Positions 35,601-41,855 of a stretch of DNA of 64,000 nt are shown in pieces. This DNA is from an uncultured Oscillospiraceae bacterium (GTDB lineage Bacteria; Bacillota; Clostridia; Oscillospirales; Oscillospiraceae): the NCBI GenBank assembly GCA_934646005.1, contig CAKUED010000014.1, positions 6,334 through 70,333 of the forward strand, written 5' to 3'. How positions within the stretch are numbered: the stretch's first letter is position 1; each line of letters opens with the position of its first letter. Both the position numbers and the translations under genes were made by a program. Under the pieces are notes generated by a model. That model was not told the origin of the DNA. It saw only the letters and a list, made by a program, of their open reading frames with translations, and made no database searches.

Positions 35601-37760
35601 GAACTTCCCCACTGCAATCTGAATGCCGTCGCCGCTACAGTCTGCAAGCAGGGTGACGGTTTCGCCGTCCTTCGCTGCCGCGATCGCGTTCGCCAGCGTG
35701 TCATACTTCGCTTCGCCGATAGCGGCGTAGTAGACCTTGGCACTTGTCACGCCGTATGTACCGTCCTCGTTCTGTGCCAGCTCCACCGTGCTCGGCAGGA
35801 ACTTCTGTGCAGAAGCGTTTGCGAGTTTGATCGTTGCGTTCTCGTCAACCGTGAACATGATCGTGCCCTTGGTGATCGAATAGAACGAGCCGTTGACCGT
35901 TCCGCTCTTAAGCGTCACATTCGGCACATCCAGCTTGTAGCCGGTGTCGTCCATCTTAACGCCGGTGATCTCACCGCCGTCAATGGTCACGTTCGCCGTG
36001 CCAATGATGCGCATACCAAAGGCTTCCCTGACAACGCCGGTATCCACATAGGTCGCAGAAACCGTGCCGCCGGTGATGTTGACGGTCGAGCCGGAATAGG
36101 CGTCAACACCGCACAGACCGCCGGTGATTGTGCCGCCGCTGATATTCAGCGTCATACTTCTCGTGCTGGCAACGATGGAGCGACCTTCCGTTGCAGTCTC
36201 AGGAACGACAACGCTGCCGCCCTTGATGTTCACCGTGCAAGCCTTGTCTTTTTCGCTGCTGATCGCAACAGACTGCAAGTCCGTCAAGTTGGGGGTGCTC
36301 TCGATCGTGCCGCTTTCCAGCGTAAGCACTGCGCCTGCGCCGTAGAGATAAACCGTTCTGGGGTAAGATCCTCCATAGCTGTTGGCGATCTTGCCGCCGC
36401 CAATGCTATCCTTCACAGTCAGATCGCCGGTCGAAGTCAGCTCGATCGTCCGATCCGCCGTGCCGGTGAGCGTCTTGCCGTTCAGGTCAAGCGTGAGCTG
36501 CTTGCTAATCTTCTGCTTGGACGTGATCGTAATGTTATCCAGCAAAACGATCGTGTCTCCAGCCTTTGCCTCCTTGACAGCCGCCGCGAGGGAATCGTAG
36601 CCGGTCGAGCCGATAGCAGCCTTGCCGGTGGGCGTGGCGGGCGTTTTGGAATCGTCCGTCTGATAACCGCTTGCACCGCCTTCGCTAACGAGGCTTTTGA
36701 GCGCGTTCTTATCCTCAGTGTCGAACGTAACGCCGTCGTTCAACTGGCGGACAACAGGACCGCAGTTGGACGCGGTATTCGAGCTGAAGTCAAAGGTCGT
36801 GCCGGTATAAGTGCCGGAGCTGGCGATCTGAAGGATCGCACGCGTGCCGACCTTGTTAGAAGCAGCAGTACCATCCACGTCAACATTCGTAAAGGTGTTA
36901 CCGGTGATGGTCACATCGCTGACCGTGCCGGTCGAGCTGACCATGATACCGCCGCCGCAGTTTTCAATGGTCGTGTCGGTGACGGAGATGTTTTCGCCGC
37001 GAATGTCCTTGATCGCGTAGCTGTTGTAAACATTCGCAAACCGGCAGTCCCTGACTACCGTCGTGCCGGTAGCACCGAAGGTAGTCAGCACGACCTGATC
37101 AAACTCGCAGTCTTCAAAGGTCGAGTTGCCGCTGTTCAGGAAGTAAAGCTGACCGCTGCGAACGCCATCGGCTGTAGCACTAGTCGCATTGCCAGTGTTG
37201 CCGTAAAGCCGGAAGTCAGCCGGAACATACTGGAACTTGACATTGGAAATGCTGACGGTGGCGCTGGTAGTACTTTCGCCATTGTTCGCAATATAGAACT
37301 GCGCAAGATCGCTGTTCACCTTATTGGGAACATTCCGATTTGTTGCAACGCTGTCATGTTCAATGCCTGCATGCTCCTGAGTGCAGTTATTGCCAAGGCA
37401 GCCGCTGACAGGGCTCCACTTGACAACGAGCTTGCCGTCCACAACCGCGTTCGTGTCGGTGTAGCTCGCGCCGTCAACGGAGTAGCCATTCTCCGCGAGC
37501 CACGCAACGAACGTCGCCAGATCAATGGAATTGGCTGTTGCGCCCTCGGTCGTGCCCTCGGAGAAATTGGCTTCCACCGCCTTCGCGGGTTCAACCGTGG
37601 TGTCCTCCGTAGAGTTCCCCACAATGGTTTCCTCGACCGTGGGTTGTTTATTCTCCACGATCGTGACATCTTTGTCTGCTGCGTAGACGGCGGGCATCAT
37701 ACTAATAATCATTGCCACAGTCAGCAGCAGAGCCAGAAGTCTGCTTGTGATGTGTTTCAT
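26610..37760 (-). CDS. Giant secreted beta-helix repeat protein (3716 aa)
   Basis: A signal peptide (about 1-28, ending PAVYAAD) opens a 3716-residue extracellular protein. After an N-terminal part rich in short parallel beta-helix (pectin-lyase-like) strands, I count 13 copies of a ~200-300 residue unit between about residues 380 and 3600. Each unit starts with a line such as VAEVGSKKFVSLADAIAAAN, then DTIKLLADL, then TLDLNGKTL, followed by many strands of the type GNVTISGGTF. Units diverge strongly from each other. I see no SLH domain, LPxTG motif or hydrophobic tail; the protein ends TYTIGG. It is probably an adhesin or matrix protein held non-covalently. The wzz-kinase-phosphatase genes lie upstream and the peptide cassette downstream in one leftward series. 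Confidence 0.93.
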   Translation of the reverse strand: MKHITSRLLALLLTVAMIISMMPAVYAADKDVTIVENKQPTVEETIVGNSTEDTTVEPAKAVEANFSEGTTEGATANSIDLATFVAWLAENGYSVDGASYTDTNAVVDGKLVVKWSPVSGCLGNNCTQEHAGIEHDSVATNRNVPNKVNSDLAQFYIANNGESTTSATVSISNVKFQYVPADFRLYGNTGNATSATADGVRSGQLYFLNSGNSTFEDCEFDQVVLTTFGATGTTVVRDCRFANVYNSYAIKDIRGENISVTDTTIENCGGGIMVSSTGTVSDVTITGNTFTNVDVDGTAASNKVGTRAILQIASSGTYTGTTFDFSSNTASNCGPVVRQLNDGVTFDTEDKNALKSLVSEGGASGYQTDDSKTPATPTGKAAIGSTGYDSLAAAVKEAKAGDTIVLLDNITITSKQKISKQLTLDLNGKTLTGTADRTIELTSTGDLTVKDSIGGGKIANSYGGSYPRTVYLYGAGAVLTLESGTIESTPNLTDLQSVAISSEKDKACTVNIKGGSVVVPETATEGRSIVASTRSMTLNISGGTITGGLCGVDAYSGSTVNITGGTVSATYVDTGVVREAFGMRIIGTANVTIDGGEITGVKMDDTGYKLDVPNVTLKSGTVNGSFYSITKGTIMFTVDENATIKLANASAQKFLPSTVELAQNEDGTYGVTSAKVYYAAIGEAKYDTLANAIAAAKDGETVTLLADCSGDGIQIAVGKFSNNGLTIDFAGHTYTVDGTTVGSPNSTTNGFQLLKGNKIAMKNGTLYSGKAYILIQNYSSLTLEKMTLDGKDIPKHADYPDRIVRYTLSNNCGDIVIEDSTITAPAVLGVAFDACGYSEYTGVSVTVKGNSTINGDIEVSRSATNTNDVKLALEGGTINGTLKIDSSIKPGDATTITKSNSVTIDAPEGYKWVDGTLTSAYVAEVNGVKYETLQAAIDAATRNATVTMLADTCENVTISTPYVTLDLKGHTLNGSTGERKPALTITARVTVKDSSAAQTGTIMREDTAENSGVSSHYVIDVQGAGWLTFESGTVKNGSGAGGTKGASLVRVGDDSVAQYPGLNIKGGTFTQDNFIVIKVDRGDLFLNGGTLSSANSYAVENWHRATIKGGTVNGDVASWTYSGGLNSNLTISGGTVNGDVTSVNYGNADKVAKVAITGGTVTGNLDTRSYDPTTGDLTSITDPAKATIEITGGTFSSNPSEYVVEGSSVTPNSDGTFGVAKAYLASVGTTSYYTMEEAFKAQTTSREPIVLLRDYTTGSTFNSGTINRTVDLNGHTWTCTGTDANSAAFEINNPNVTLTVTNGKIVSSQLVGLIPSAMGGTITYDNSALVFEGVQMSTTATSGIETNGNNTNDTVTLKNSTLNVPNGFGIYFPSSGTLTIDNSTINAKTMGVQVCAGSLSINAGSAITVSGDAVPKTENDGAIQDGAAISIVNRTGYKDFGTIAVSGGTFKSNGTNAAIKAYNWNNTEKKEETFTESTKVSVSGGTFSSIPDNMDALCKDGYVPVKNEDGYAVQTGTYVAEVGSKKFVSLADAIAAANAGDTIKLLADLTETDAEGKAIVYDLTGKTLDLNTFTYSHNNFAHVFEGTGGTIKNGKMVCLEGSSYALFIGDEGKTTSFTVDGVELTGGINIYNASGVVLKNLTVNGSNYYAVWLDEHAAATIESGTYNAGDKVVFNAVKESALTVTGGTINTNGKGLMGTSGGTLSVSGGTFDAEVPENCCAAGYIPQDMGGGKYGVKEGTYVAVYNGKKYESLQEAIDAASHQNGGQTEVTLLGNVTITETVTFAKEFDAGSVLLNLGGYTLTGKGCRALQINKGNLYLENGTVTSTGIINSSSVIRIGSNEAAYTNKVPKLYLRKNAKVLAPESYGVTIFGSATRGEYLSVSNATIEATGPSPAISGNGSANCNTDDRTGWKAEEILIGVGAVISATDNYAIYHPESGKLNIQGGTITGTGGIQMCSGTLRIVNSPSITATGDPDLGYTGAAGVVYDAAAISVVDRNYPNGPATVTIEGAPTVTAKGEVIHAFTWSNSNKTDGEWAEAGDYINVSGGTYNKQFDEAYLAADCTLVTNSEGGYTVEQKPVAEYNGKQYTSLAQAVLDANKAGTKATVKLLDDVTLTNSLGIGGTAAVTLDLNKKTLTLNGAQIYTQGSATVTINNGTIKRIDEPTSGSANNFAIQVMSGSVLALGGSMSTTKVTLESTYGIYNVGGTLNVRYANITTDGWSIAVSDSASKTGTVTMGVVGTANITSQSGNCIGTAVNTKSNVLIHKGTLTSNGTAWDAGPIYWASEGTLTIEGGTFTASSAEGSEAAAVYQKNGTVKISGTTAKLLGKNALVVKAGEGSTGTMVTELSGGTYSTKPDESWVVEGKEVHEVDGLFVVEGPYVVEVTIDGTATKYDSWLSAFKSSTAQYKNATVKLLKDIETTTLVSTCANVTIDFNGHTLKVSSTDETAVAAITAFTRGTAGNVTLKDSVGNGGMVTTGIYGVTVAGTNAALTVENGSYNCETTVVQVENGTAYIKGGTFKTEDESKSYLLNCKDVAFAAGTAKMEVTGGTFHGFDPSANPEGEGTTYVKDGYVSTNNGNGTYTVDTIKVAQIGETKYATLTDAIAAAKADDTITLLANIDLSKTLVVAEKTITLELNGKTISNSADLWNDVTANDWSLISVRNGGNLTINDTVGGGALKAKENDCYALDVQDADTTLTVNAGTYVGNISAIYAFDGKVTINGGHFSIQQKKTDGDPYRFTLNCYDSSYTAGRAGFTVNGGTFENFDPRNNPAEGAGTSFVAEGVGVDKNTDGTFTAKPRMAAQILDADGGSVKAYEKIDDALNYWAANGGTLKLLANCESSVGASLSKAGTLDLNGKTLTLSAYKNINVGADLTVMDSATGGKLVSNSYNAIQGYWAGTVTVNGGEIEGAGGAISNSKNVIVNGGKLKGVSTSSDFVITKGVIEKLTLNSSVKTATIGTADGVYTNVQIGTLIVSSDNTTVNFNSGIIGTFSTTYAPTLTATENAYFENTFTNGLPAGTTLKAVEKDGKNYYQFTELAEADAAAKITTANGEEVLYVNISAAAGALKAGETLTLLKDYTDTSPLKVTKAPVTIDLNRHTVTNSNGFAMYINLGGNADTVYTVTVKNGTLVSAKQEALHVWSIGTVTDVIVENATLTPANGSMPLKLSGYARLLYTEEAKATELLGTGYGVTADGKNYAFGIDDGLRSAIALLPEAGGTVKLLGDYTGAVKPFYPPSATKPVTLDLNGKTYNYTGAQDTAVIELRSPNVDLTIKNGTIKGSVNYVVYGEYNSTSEAGSANNLKLTLDGVTLKGKTSGLGVNGTLTGNKTVIKNSTIEAGDTGIYYPTNGTLTIENSKITGEKLGVAIKGGTVNISGDETEIKANAAAKEPTNYYGGGTGAIEAEGYALYVEGGYSYDIALNVTGGKFTSQGDAIKKFVKSDDTTTATRTIEVSGGRFSSKVPEEFCALGYVPTDVQTDGLYTVKESEYNAYYMNGDTVAYGNLKDLLDDDATNGKTIMLLKETVEVADKYFIVDSNKTIDLNGKTLDIKGKLLGFGKIIDSADGTGLLKVGDMASSQLPAENGYLAIKDGEGYRLYKYAFAAYGTKVSNDKNSVMFAVQLEFTNLEAWDKIKADKNSVQLTYLAEWNGNKSIFSFKHSTLAGIAGKATAEKPIAYFTMTISGFNSLNLDGVEFKMTPQLECAFFTHSVDAQTYTIGG

Positions 37761-37787
37761 ACTCTTCCTCCTATACCATAATATTTT

Positions 37788-38534
37788 TTATATGGACCGG
37801 ACTTCTGGAAACGCTTCCAGGAATCTTGAGAGTAATGCGCCGCTCTGCGCGGCAAGGGAATCGACTGCGCCGCCGCCCAGCTTCCGGCGGACGACCGCCA
37901 TCGCGCTGCCGAGGTTCGGCGGGCGGGACTTGGGGTCGTGCGCGTCGGAGGCGATGAGCTGCGCCCGGCGGCTGCGCAGGAGCTTTAACACCGCGCCGCG
38001 CCGCGTCAGATGCAGCAGCGGCTCGGCGCTGACCTGCACCGGCACGCCGAGGGACAGCACCGCGTCAAGGTGCTCCGGCTTCTGACCTTTGAGGTAACGC
38101 TCGATATGGGCAAGCACAGGGGTCAGACCCGTGCGCCCCGGCAGCTCATAGAGCTGGCTCACGAGCTGATCCGTCCACGGGCGGGAGGGAAGCTCCAGCA
38201 GAAAGTGGCGGCTTGCGCCGAGGCACAACTCCGGCAGCTCCCGGCAATCGGCAAGGTTGGGCACCCACGCGACCTCCGCGCCGAGCACCAGCCGGGGAAG
38301 GGCTTTCCGCTCCCCTTCCGGCAGCGCGAGGACTGCGTCCGCGAGCGCCCGCGCCGCTTTTTCCCGACGGGCGAGAAAATGAGCGGGCTCTTCGCGGTCC
38401 CGGTAAAAATGCGGCGTGAGGACGACGGTGTCAACGCCCTGCGCCGCCTCCATGCGGAGGAGGGTCAGGCTCGTTTTTACGTCCCGCGCCCCGTCGTCCA
38501 TGCCGGGGAGAATGTGGGTATGGATGTCGATCAT
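37788..38534 (-). CDS. Tyrosine-protein phosphatase, CpsB/YwqE (PHP) family
   Basis: A 248-residue metal-dependent phosphatase of the PHP fold that removes phosphate from the capsule tyrosine kinase. It starts MIDIHTHILPGMDDG, the canonical start with metal-binding His residues, and has VVLTPHFYRD (about 46-55), GAEVAWVPNLADC (about 99) and LIASDAHDP (about 199-207). An in-frame ATG 15 bases upstream (38549) is possible, but family alignment and the spacing one base after the kinase stop favour 38534. With its two upstream neighbours it forms the Wzd/Wze/Wzb-type module that sets polymer length and export. Confidence 0.92.
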   Translation of the reverse strand: MIDIHTHILPGMDDGARDVKTSLTLLRMEAAQGVDTVVLTPHFYRDREEPAHFLARREKAARALADAVLALPEGERKALPRLVLGAEVAWVPNLADCRELPELCLGASRHFLLELPSRPWTDQLVSQLYELPGRTGLTPVLAHIERYLKGQKPEHLDAVLSLGVPVQVSAEPLLHLTRRGAVLKLLRSRRAQLIASDAHDPKSRPPNLGSAMAVVRRKLGGGAVDSLAAQSGALLSRFLEAFPEVRSI

Positions 38535-38535
38535 A

Positions 38536-39366
38536 TCAGGATGGACCATCCCCAGTCTGCGCGCTGTCCGGCGTGTTTCGGCGGCTGCTGTAGCCGTACC
38601 CATATCCATAACGCCCGTAGCCGTACCTGCTGTACTTATGATACTGATATTTATACTTGCCGTAGCCGTAGCGCGTGCCGTCGCCGTTGACGTCGTCGAG
38701 GATGAAGCCGAGGAGCTTCGCCTGCGCGTATTCGAGCTGCTCCACCGCGTGCGTGACCGGCCCGCGCTCAGACTGCCCCGCGCGCACGACGAACAGCACG
38801 CCGTCACTCTTGGAGGCAAGCACCACCGCGTCGGTGACCATATTGACCGGCGGGGTGTCGAGGATCACATAATCATAGCGTTTGCGCAGGTGCGCCAGCA
38901 GCGACTCCATGCGCGCCGAGCCGAGCAGCTCGGAGGGGTTGGGGGGTATATCGCCGGAGAGGATCACGTCCAGCCGGTCAACGCCGCCGGGGATCAAAAC
39001 CTCCCCCAGCAGCGACGGATCGAGCAGAAGATTGCTCAGCCCCACGCGGGAGCTTTTACGCAGCAGCCGCGCCAGCTTCGGGCGGCGCAGGTCGCAGTCG
39101 ATGAGCAGGACGCGGTTTTCCGCCTCGGCAAACGAAATGGCGAGATTCAGCGCGCTGATGCTCTTGCCCTCGCCCTGGAGCGACGACGTGACCAGAATGA
39201 TCTTGCAGCCCTCCTGCCCCGCCAGCGCAAACATCGTATTCGTGCGGAGGGTCTTGTATGCCTCGCGGATGAAGAAGTTGCTGTCAGCCGAAAGGATGTG
39301 GCGGCGGTCATCCGCCAGCAGCGCGCTGCCGCTCAAGCCGGAGCGCTTTTTCTTTTTACCTGCCAT
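38536..39366 (-). CDS. Capsule tyrosine kinase (BY-kinase, CpsD/EpsB)
   Basis: A 276-residue BY-kinase. The nucleotide site has Walker A SSLQGEGKS (about 60-68), Walker A' VLLIDCDLRRP (about 86-96) and Walker B YVILDTPP (about 163). The C-terminal tail (about 233-261) has 12 tyrosines spaced mostly by Gly, Lys or Arg, an unusually long autophosphorylation cluster. ATG at 39366 is preferred to GTG at 39372 because the GGGGG ribosome site sits nine bases before it. The kinase works with the membrane partner Wzz encoded just upstream, and the phosphatase gene begins directly after it. Confidence 0.93.
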   Translation of the reverse strand: MAGKKKKRSGLSGSALLADDRRHILSADSNFFIREAYKTLRTNTMFALAGQEGCKIILVTSSLQGEGKSISALNLAISFAEAENRVLLIDCDLRRPKLARLLRKSSRVGLSNLLLDPSLLGEVLIPGGVDRLDVILSGDIPPNPSELLGSARMESLLAHLRKRYDYVILDTPPVNMVTDAVVLASKSDGVLFVVRAGQSERGPVTHAVEQLEYAQAKLLGFILDDVNGDGTRYGYGKYKYQYHKYSRYGYGRYGYGYGYSSRRNTPDSAQTGDGPS

Positions 39367-39368
39367 GG

Positions 39369-40133
39369 TCACTTCCCCCTTCCGCTATTCGCCGCGTAAG
39401 GCTCGGCGTAGGCATTCTTTTTGCCGGAGGACGGCTGGTCAAAGTGCGGGATCTGCCCCAGCACGGGATAATCGAACAGCACATTGAGATCGTCTTCATC
39501 TTTAATACGCACGTCCAGCAAACTGCGCAGCGTCACATAGATGATGGCGAGCACGCCGCCGAGCAGCGCGCCGAGCACGGCGCTGCGGCTGTAGCTGGGC
39601 GAGCTGCGCTGCGTCGGCACTTTGGCGTAGTCGATGATCTTGGCGGAGCTGCCCTCCACAAAGCTCTCGATCTCCGCCGGGGCGACATGCGCCACGGTGT
39701 TTGCCAGATACGCCGCAACCTCGGGGTCGGGATGCGTGACGTAGACGTTAAACAGCTCCGTCTCCCCGACCTGCGCGGTGCTCAGGAGCTTGCGCATATC
39801 GTCGGTGGTGCAGTTGACCTTTGCCTCGTCAATGACCTTGGCGAGGACGGTGTCACTGCGGATAATATTAGAATAGGTATTGACGAGCTGCTGCGACGCC
39901 TGCAGGTTGCTGCCGGAGATGTAGTCGATGCGCTCGCCGCTGCGGACGTTGTTGACGTAGATGGTGATGCTCGCCTGATAGAGGGGCGTGACGAACTTCA
40001 TCGTGTACAGCAGCGCGCCGCCGCCGCAGACCAGCGCGCACAGCAGGATCAGCCACCACCGGCGCAGGTACGCCGTGAATAATTTGAGGAGGTCGATTTC
40101 GGTGGCTTCGTTTTTCGATACAGATTCTTTCAC
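39369..40133 (-). CDS. Wzz/CpsC-type chain-length protein and BY-kinase activator
   Basis: A 254-residue polysaccharide co-polymerase with two membrane helices (about 25-46 and 182-203). The outer domain has the Wzz pattern FVTPLYQASITIYVNNVR (about 47-64), and RSSPSYSRSAVLGALLGGVL precedes the second helix. Its cytoplasmic C-terminal tail would touch and activate the kinase. It heads the locus behind a promoter at 40253-40281. Confidence 0.92.
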   Translation of the reverse strand: MKESVSKNEATEIDLLKLFTAYLRRWWLILLCALVCGGGALLYTMKFVTPLYQASITIYVNNVRSGERIDYISGSNLQASQQLVNTYSNIIRSDTVLAKVIDEAKVNCTTDDMRKLLSTAQVGETELFNVYVTHPDPEVAAYLANTVAHVAPAEIESFVEGSSAKIIDYAKVPTQRSSPSYSRSAVLGALLGGVLAIIYVTLRSLLDVRIKDEDDLNVLFDYPVLGQIPHFDQPSSGKKNAYAEPYAANSGRGK

Positions 40134-40252
40134 TCTTCTGTTTCCTTTCCCGACCGCAGCCAGCAGATCCCAGTTCCGCAGCCGGTACGTTATTATCCAA
40201 AAGCCACAGCGTCAAATGGGTATACTTCTCCCACTGACACCATTGCGAGTTT

Positions 40253-40281
40253 ATACTAACACAATTCCCCACAAATTTCAA
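40253..40281 (-). promoter_or_regulatory. Promoter of the wzz-kinase-phosphatase-giant protein series
   Basis: Minus-strand TTGAAA, 17-base spacer, TAGTAT with an upstream TGT (extended -10). The start site would lie about 113 bases before the wzz ATG and just after the terminator of the 40326 RNA. Confidence 0.55.
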
Positions 40282-40322
40282 GGCAGTCGTGCCTGCATTT
40301 TTACATAAGTCCCATGAAACGG

Positions 40323-40356
40323 AAAACAAAAAAGTGCGCAGCACGAAGCCGCGCAC
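40323..40356 (-). terminator. Terminator of the 40326 RNA
   Basis: Minus-strand GTGCGCGGC / GCTGCGCAC (one G-U pair) with loop TTCGT followed by TTTTTTGTTTT. Confidence 0.9.
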
Positions 40357-40487
40357 CGAAAAACGCATGCTCCCTGCTGCCACACAAGTTCAACATACGC
40401 GAAAGAGGTATGCCAAAATAGAGCCTGCATTTTTACCGAAAATAAAAATGCAAACCTCATCCCGCGTATCATATTAACTTGTGTGGC
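40326..40487 (-). ncRNA. Candidate ~160-nt structured RNA upstream of the capsule locus
   Basis: A promoter at 40494-40522 puts the start within a base or two of 40487, exactly at the edge of a long folded element. The RNA folds as a rod: 13-bp closing stem (40378-40390 with 40476-40488), internal loop, 7-bp stem (40395-40401 with 40463-40469), internal loop, 5-bp stem (40405-40409 with 40454-40458), a 16-base one-sided bulge (40410-40425), and a 10-bp apical hairpin (40426-40435 with 40443-40452). A strong terminator follows. The long bulged rod recalls 6S RNA in outline only; I cannot match it to 6S or another family by eye. Confidence 0.65.
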
Positions 40488-40606
40488 ACGGCTATCATAC
40501 CACAGGAAATCACCAAATGCAACCATAAACGCTTTGCATCGCGCCCGGCGGAATTTGCGGTTTTCCATTGACAAGCCGCGCAGATGTTGATGTATGCTTC
40601 CTGCAT
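40469..40606 (-). CDS. Possible 45-residue small protein
   Basis: An ATG with a strong GGAGGAATTTAGCC ribosome site opens a 45-residue frame that starts MQEAYINICAACQWKTANS and ends VPHKLI. It contains one CxxC pair. The last third lies over the promoter and first bases of the structured RNA. It is the fourth in a run of very small genes with strong ribosome sites, which supports it, but the overlap with another likely function lowers confidence. Confidence 0.4.
   Translation of the reverse strand: MQEAYINICAACQWKTANSAGRDAKRLWLHLVISCGMIAVPHKLI
40494..40522 (-). promoter_or_regulatory. Promoter of the 40326 RNA
   Basis: Minus-strand TTGCAT, 17-base spacer, TATGAT; the predicted start falls at about 40487, the first base of the RNA's closing stem. 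Confidence 0.65.
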
Positions 40607-40634
40607 GGCTAAATTCCTCCGATCGTGGGATAAT

Positions 40635-40835
40635 TTAATTGCCCTCCAAAAAGCTGATGAAGGACAGGCGCGAGATCTTGACCCGGCTGCCGACGCAGGC
40701 GACGTTAAAGCCGAGCTGCGCGGGGCGCTGGCGCGCCATGAGCCGCAGCCATTGCGGATCACAGCCGAGATACTTGGACGCAACAGCCGGCGTGATCGTC
40801 GGGGCGTCCATCTGTTTCAGATCATCCAGATACAT
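40635..40835 (-). CDS. Small HTH-like phage protein
   Basis: A 66-residue protein with a perfect GGAGGTAGCT ribosome site before ATG. The pattern ITPAVASKYLGCDPQWLRLMAR (about 14-35) followed by RVKISRLSFISFLEGN fits small MerR-like/excisionase-type winged helix proteins that read DNA or recognise Mu-like ends. It is probably part of the regulatory block of a decayed prophage. No precise family assigned. Confidence 0.65.
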   Translation of the reverse strand: MYLDDLKQMDAPTITPAVASKYLGCDPQWLRLMARQRPAQLGFNVACVGSRVKISRLSFISFLEGN

Positions 40836-40844
40836 AGCTACCTC

Positions 40845-40952
40845 CTAAAGTAGTACATTCAGCACGCCGACCGTTGCGGCGATGAGCCCAGCCGCGCAGC
40901 CGAGCAGTTCCAGCAGCATCATGCGGAGCTGCCGCCCGCCATCAGTGAGCAT
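40845..40952 (-). CDS. 35-residue hydrophobic small protein
   Basis: An ATG nine bases after AAAGGAGGAAC opens a 35-residue peptide, MLTDGGRQLRMMLLELLGCA... ending VLNVLL, with a single hydrophobic helix over residues 11-35. The stop lies in the ribosome site of the next small gene, so the two are coupled. It overlaps the end of the 40919 gene. It may be a small membrane protein of the phage remnant. Confidence 0.55.
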   Translation of the reverse strand: MLTDGGRQLRMMLLELLGCAAGLIAATVGVLNVLL

Positions 40953-41161
40953 TGGCGTTCCTCCTTTTGACTTCCATCTGCTTCCATAGTGGCTGGCGGA
41001 TTATTTCGATGCCGCCGAGTAAACTCACCGAGCCTCTGCCAGTCCACCGGGGCGATTGCTCTGGGAGCGATCTCGATGCTGACCTCGCTCGGTGTCAAGA
41101 GCGCTTCCAGTGCAGTGATTCGGCGCTCAAGCTGGCGCAAGCGTTGTCTGCGTATTTTCAT
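40919..41161 (-). CDS. 80-residue hypothetical protein, phage regulatory block
   Basis: Start MKIRRQRLRQLERRITALEA is preceded by GAGGAGGGAAGC. The first 27 residues form a basic amphipathic helix with heptad spacing, then VDWQRLGEFTRRHRNNPP. It overlaps the 3' end of the XRE gene, and is followed by two more tiny genes. Function unknown; the composition suggests a small helical DNA- or protein-binding factor. Confidence 0.5.
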   Translation of the reverse strand: MKIRRQRLRQLERRITALEALLTPSEVSIEIAPRAIAPVDWQRLGEFTRRHRNNPPATMEADGSQKEERQCSLMAGGSSA

Positions 41162-41336
41162 CCGTGCTTCCCTCCTCGTAGAGATCGTCGATGCTGCATT
41201 GCAGCGCCTTTGCCAGCGCGGGGAGCTGGGACGCGCGCGGATACGCCGCGCCGATCTCCCATTTTGCGACGGTGCTCCGCTCGACATTCAGCAGGTCAGC
41301 GAGTTCCTGCTGCTTGAGCTTCGCCCGTTTTCGCAT
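41127..41336 (-). CDS. XRE-family repressor
   Basis: A 69-residue protein consisting of one Cro/C1-type helix-turn-helix: KLKQQELADLLNVERSTVAKWEIG (about 6-29) with the typical -Q-EL-A-L-V--ST---WE-G pattern. I take ATG at 41336, with AAAGGA nine bases before it, rather than ATG at 41360, where the GGAGGG would touch the start. It faces another XRE gene across a short control region, the usual layout of a lysogeny switch. Confidence 0.85.
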   Translation of the reverse strand: MRKRAKLKQQELADLLNVERSTVAKWEIGAAYPRASQLPALAKALQCSIDDLYEEGSTDENTQTTLAPA

Positions 41337-41392
41337 ACGGACCAGTCCTTTCGTATACATCCCTCCTTTAAAGTAACACTGTTATCGTTGAT

Positions 41393-41407
41393 GTGATTGT
41401 TAATCAC
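41393..41407. promoter_or_regulatory. Operator palindrome between divergent XRE genes
   Basis: A perfect inverted repeat GTGATT-GTT-AATCAC lies 57 bases before the leftward XRE start in the divergent control region, a fitting repressor site. Confidence 0.5.
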
Positions 41408-41513
41408 TATTTGGAATACAGCACGTTCGCTCACGTTTGTCAATAGAAAAGTTATTAAAAATCATAATTGAATTGTGATGGTCGTTCACTTATACTTGAG
41501 CCAGGTGATTCCA

Positions 41514-41840
41514 ATGAACAATTTCAGAAGATTCCGCGAAGCAAATAATGAATCACAGCAGGATATTGCCGATTTTCTCGGCATCGGCAGAACAACTTAC
41601 ACAAAATATGAAACCGGGCAAATCAAGCCGCCGTACTCAAAGATTGAAAGAATGGCGCAGCACTGGAATACGACGGTAGCGATTCTGATGGGCACGGAAG
41701 AAACTAAAACCCCCATCGGTGCATCCGATGAGGTTATCAGTGTTGCTGAGACATTTATGCGCCTGCCGCCTGAGGCGCAGAAGGAAGCGCGGGCGTATCT
41801 CGACTACCTAAAGCAGCGATATAAGAAACAAAAAGGCTGA
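41514..41840 (+). CDS. XRE-family regulator (phage repressor type)
   Basis: A 108-residue protein with an N-terminal Cro/C1 domain: NESQQDIADFLGIGRTTYTKYETG (about 11-34). The C-terminal part (about 60-108) is helical and contains DEVISVAETFMRLPPEAQKE, as in many clostridial prophage repressors. AGGTG precedes the ATG. Base composition is lower in GC than the flanking operons. A TATACTTG sequence just upstream (41491-41498) recurs in the palindrome at 42124-42137, so both may be its targets. Confidence 0.85.
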   Translation: MNNFRRFREANNESQQDIADFLGIGRTTYTKYETGQIKPPYSKIERMAQHWNTTVAILMGTEETKTPIGASDEVISVAETFMRLPPEAQKEARAYLDYLKQRYKKQKG

Positions 41841-41855
41841 GTCCCTCCGGGGATA

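Noticed and set aside
40378-40488. MITE-like insertion with 13-bp terminal inverted repeats
   Set aside because: No flanking target duplication is seen, and the promoter start and terminator coincide with the element, which fits an RNA gene better. Other copies in the genome would reopen this.
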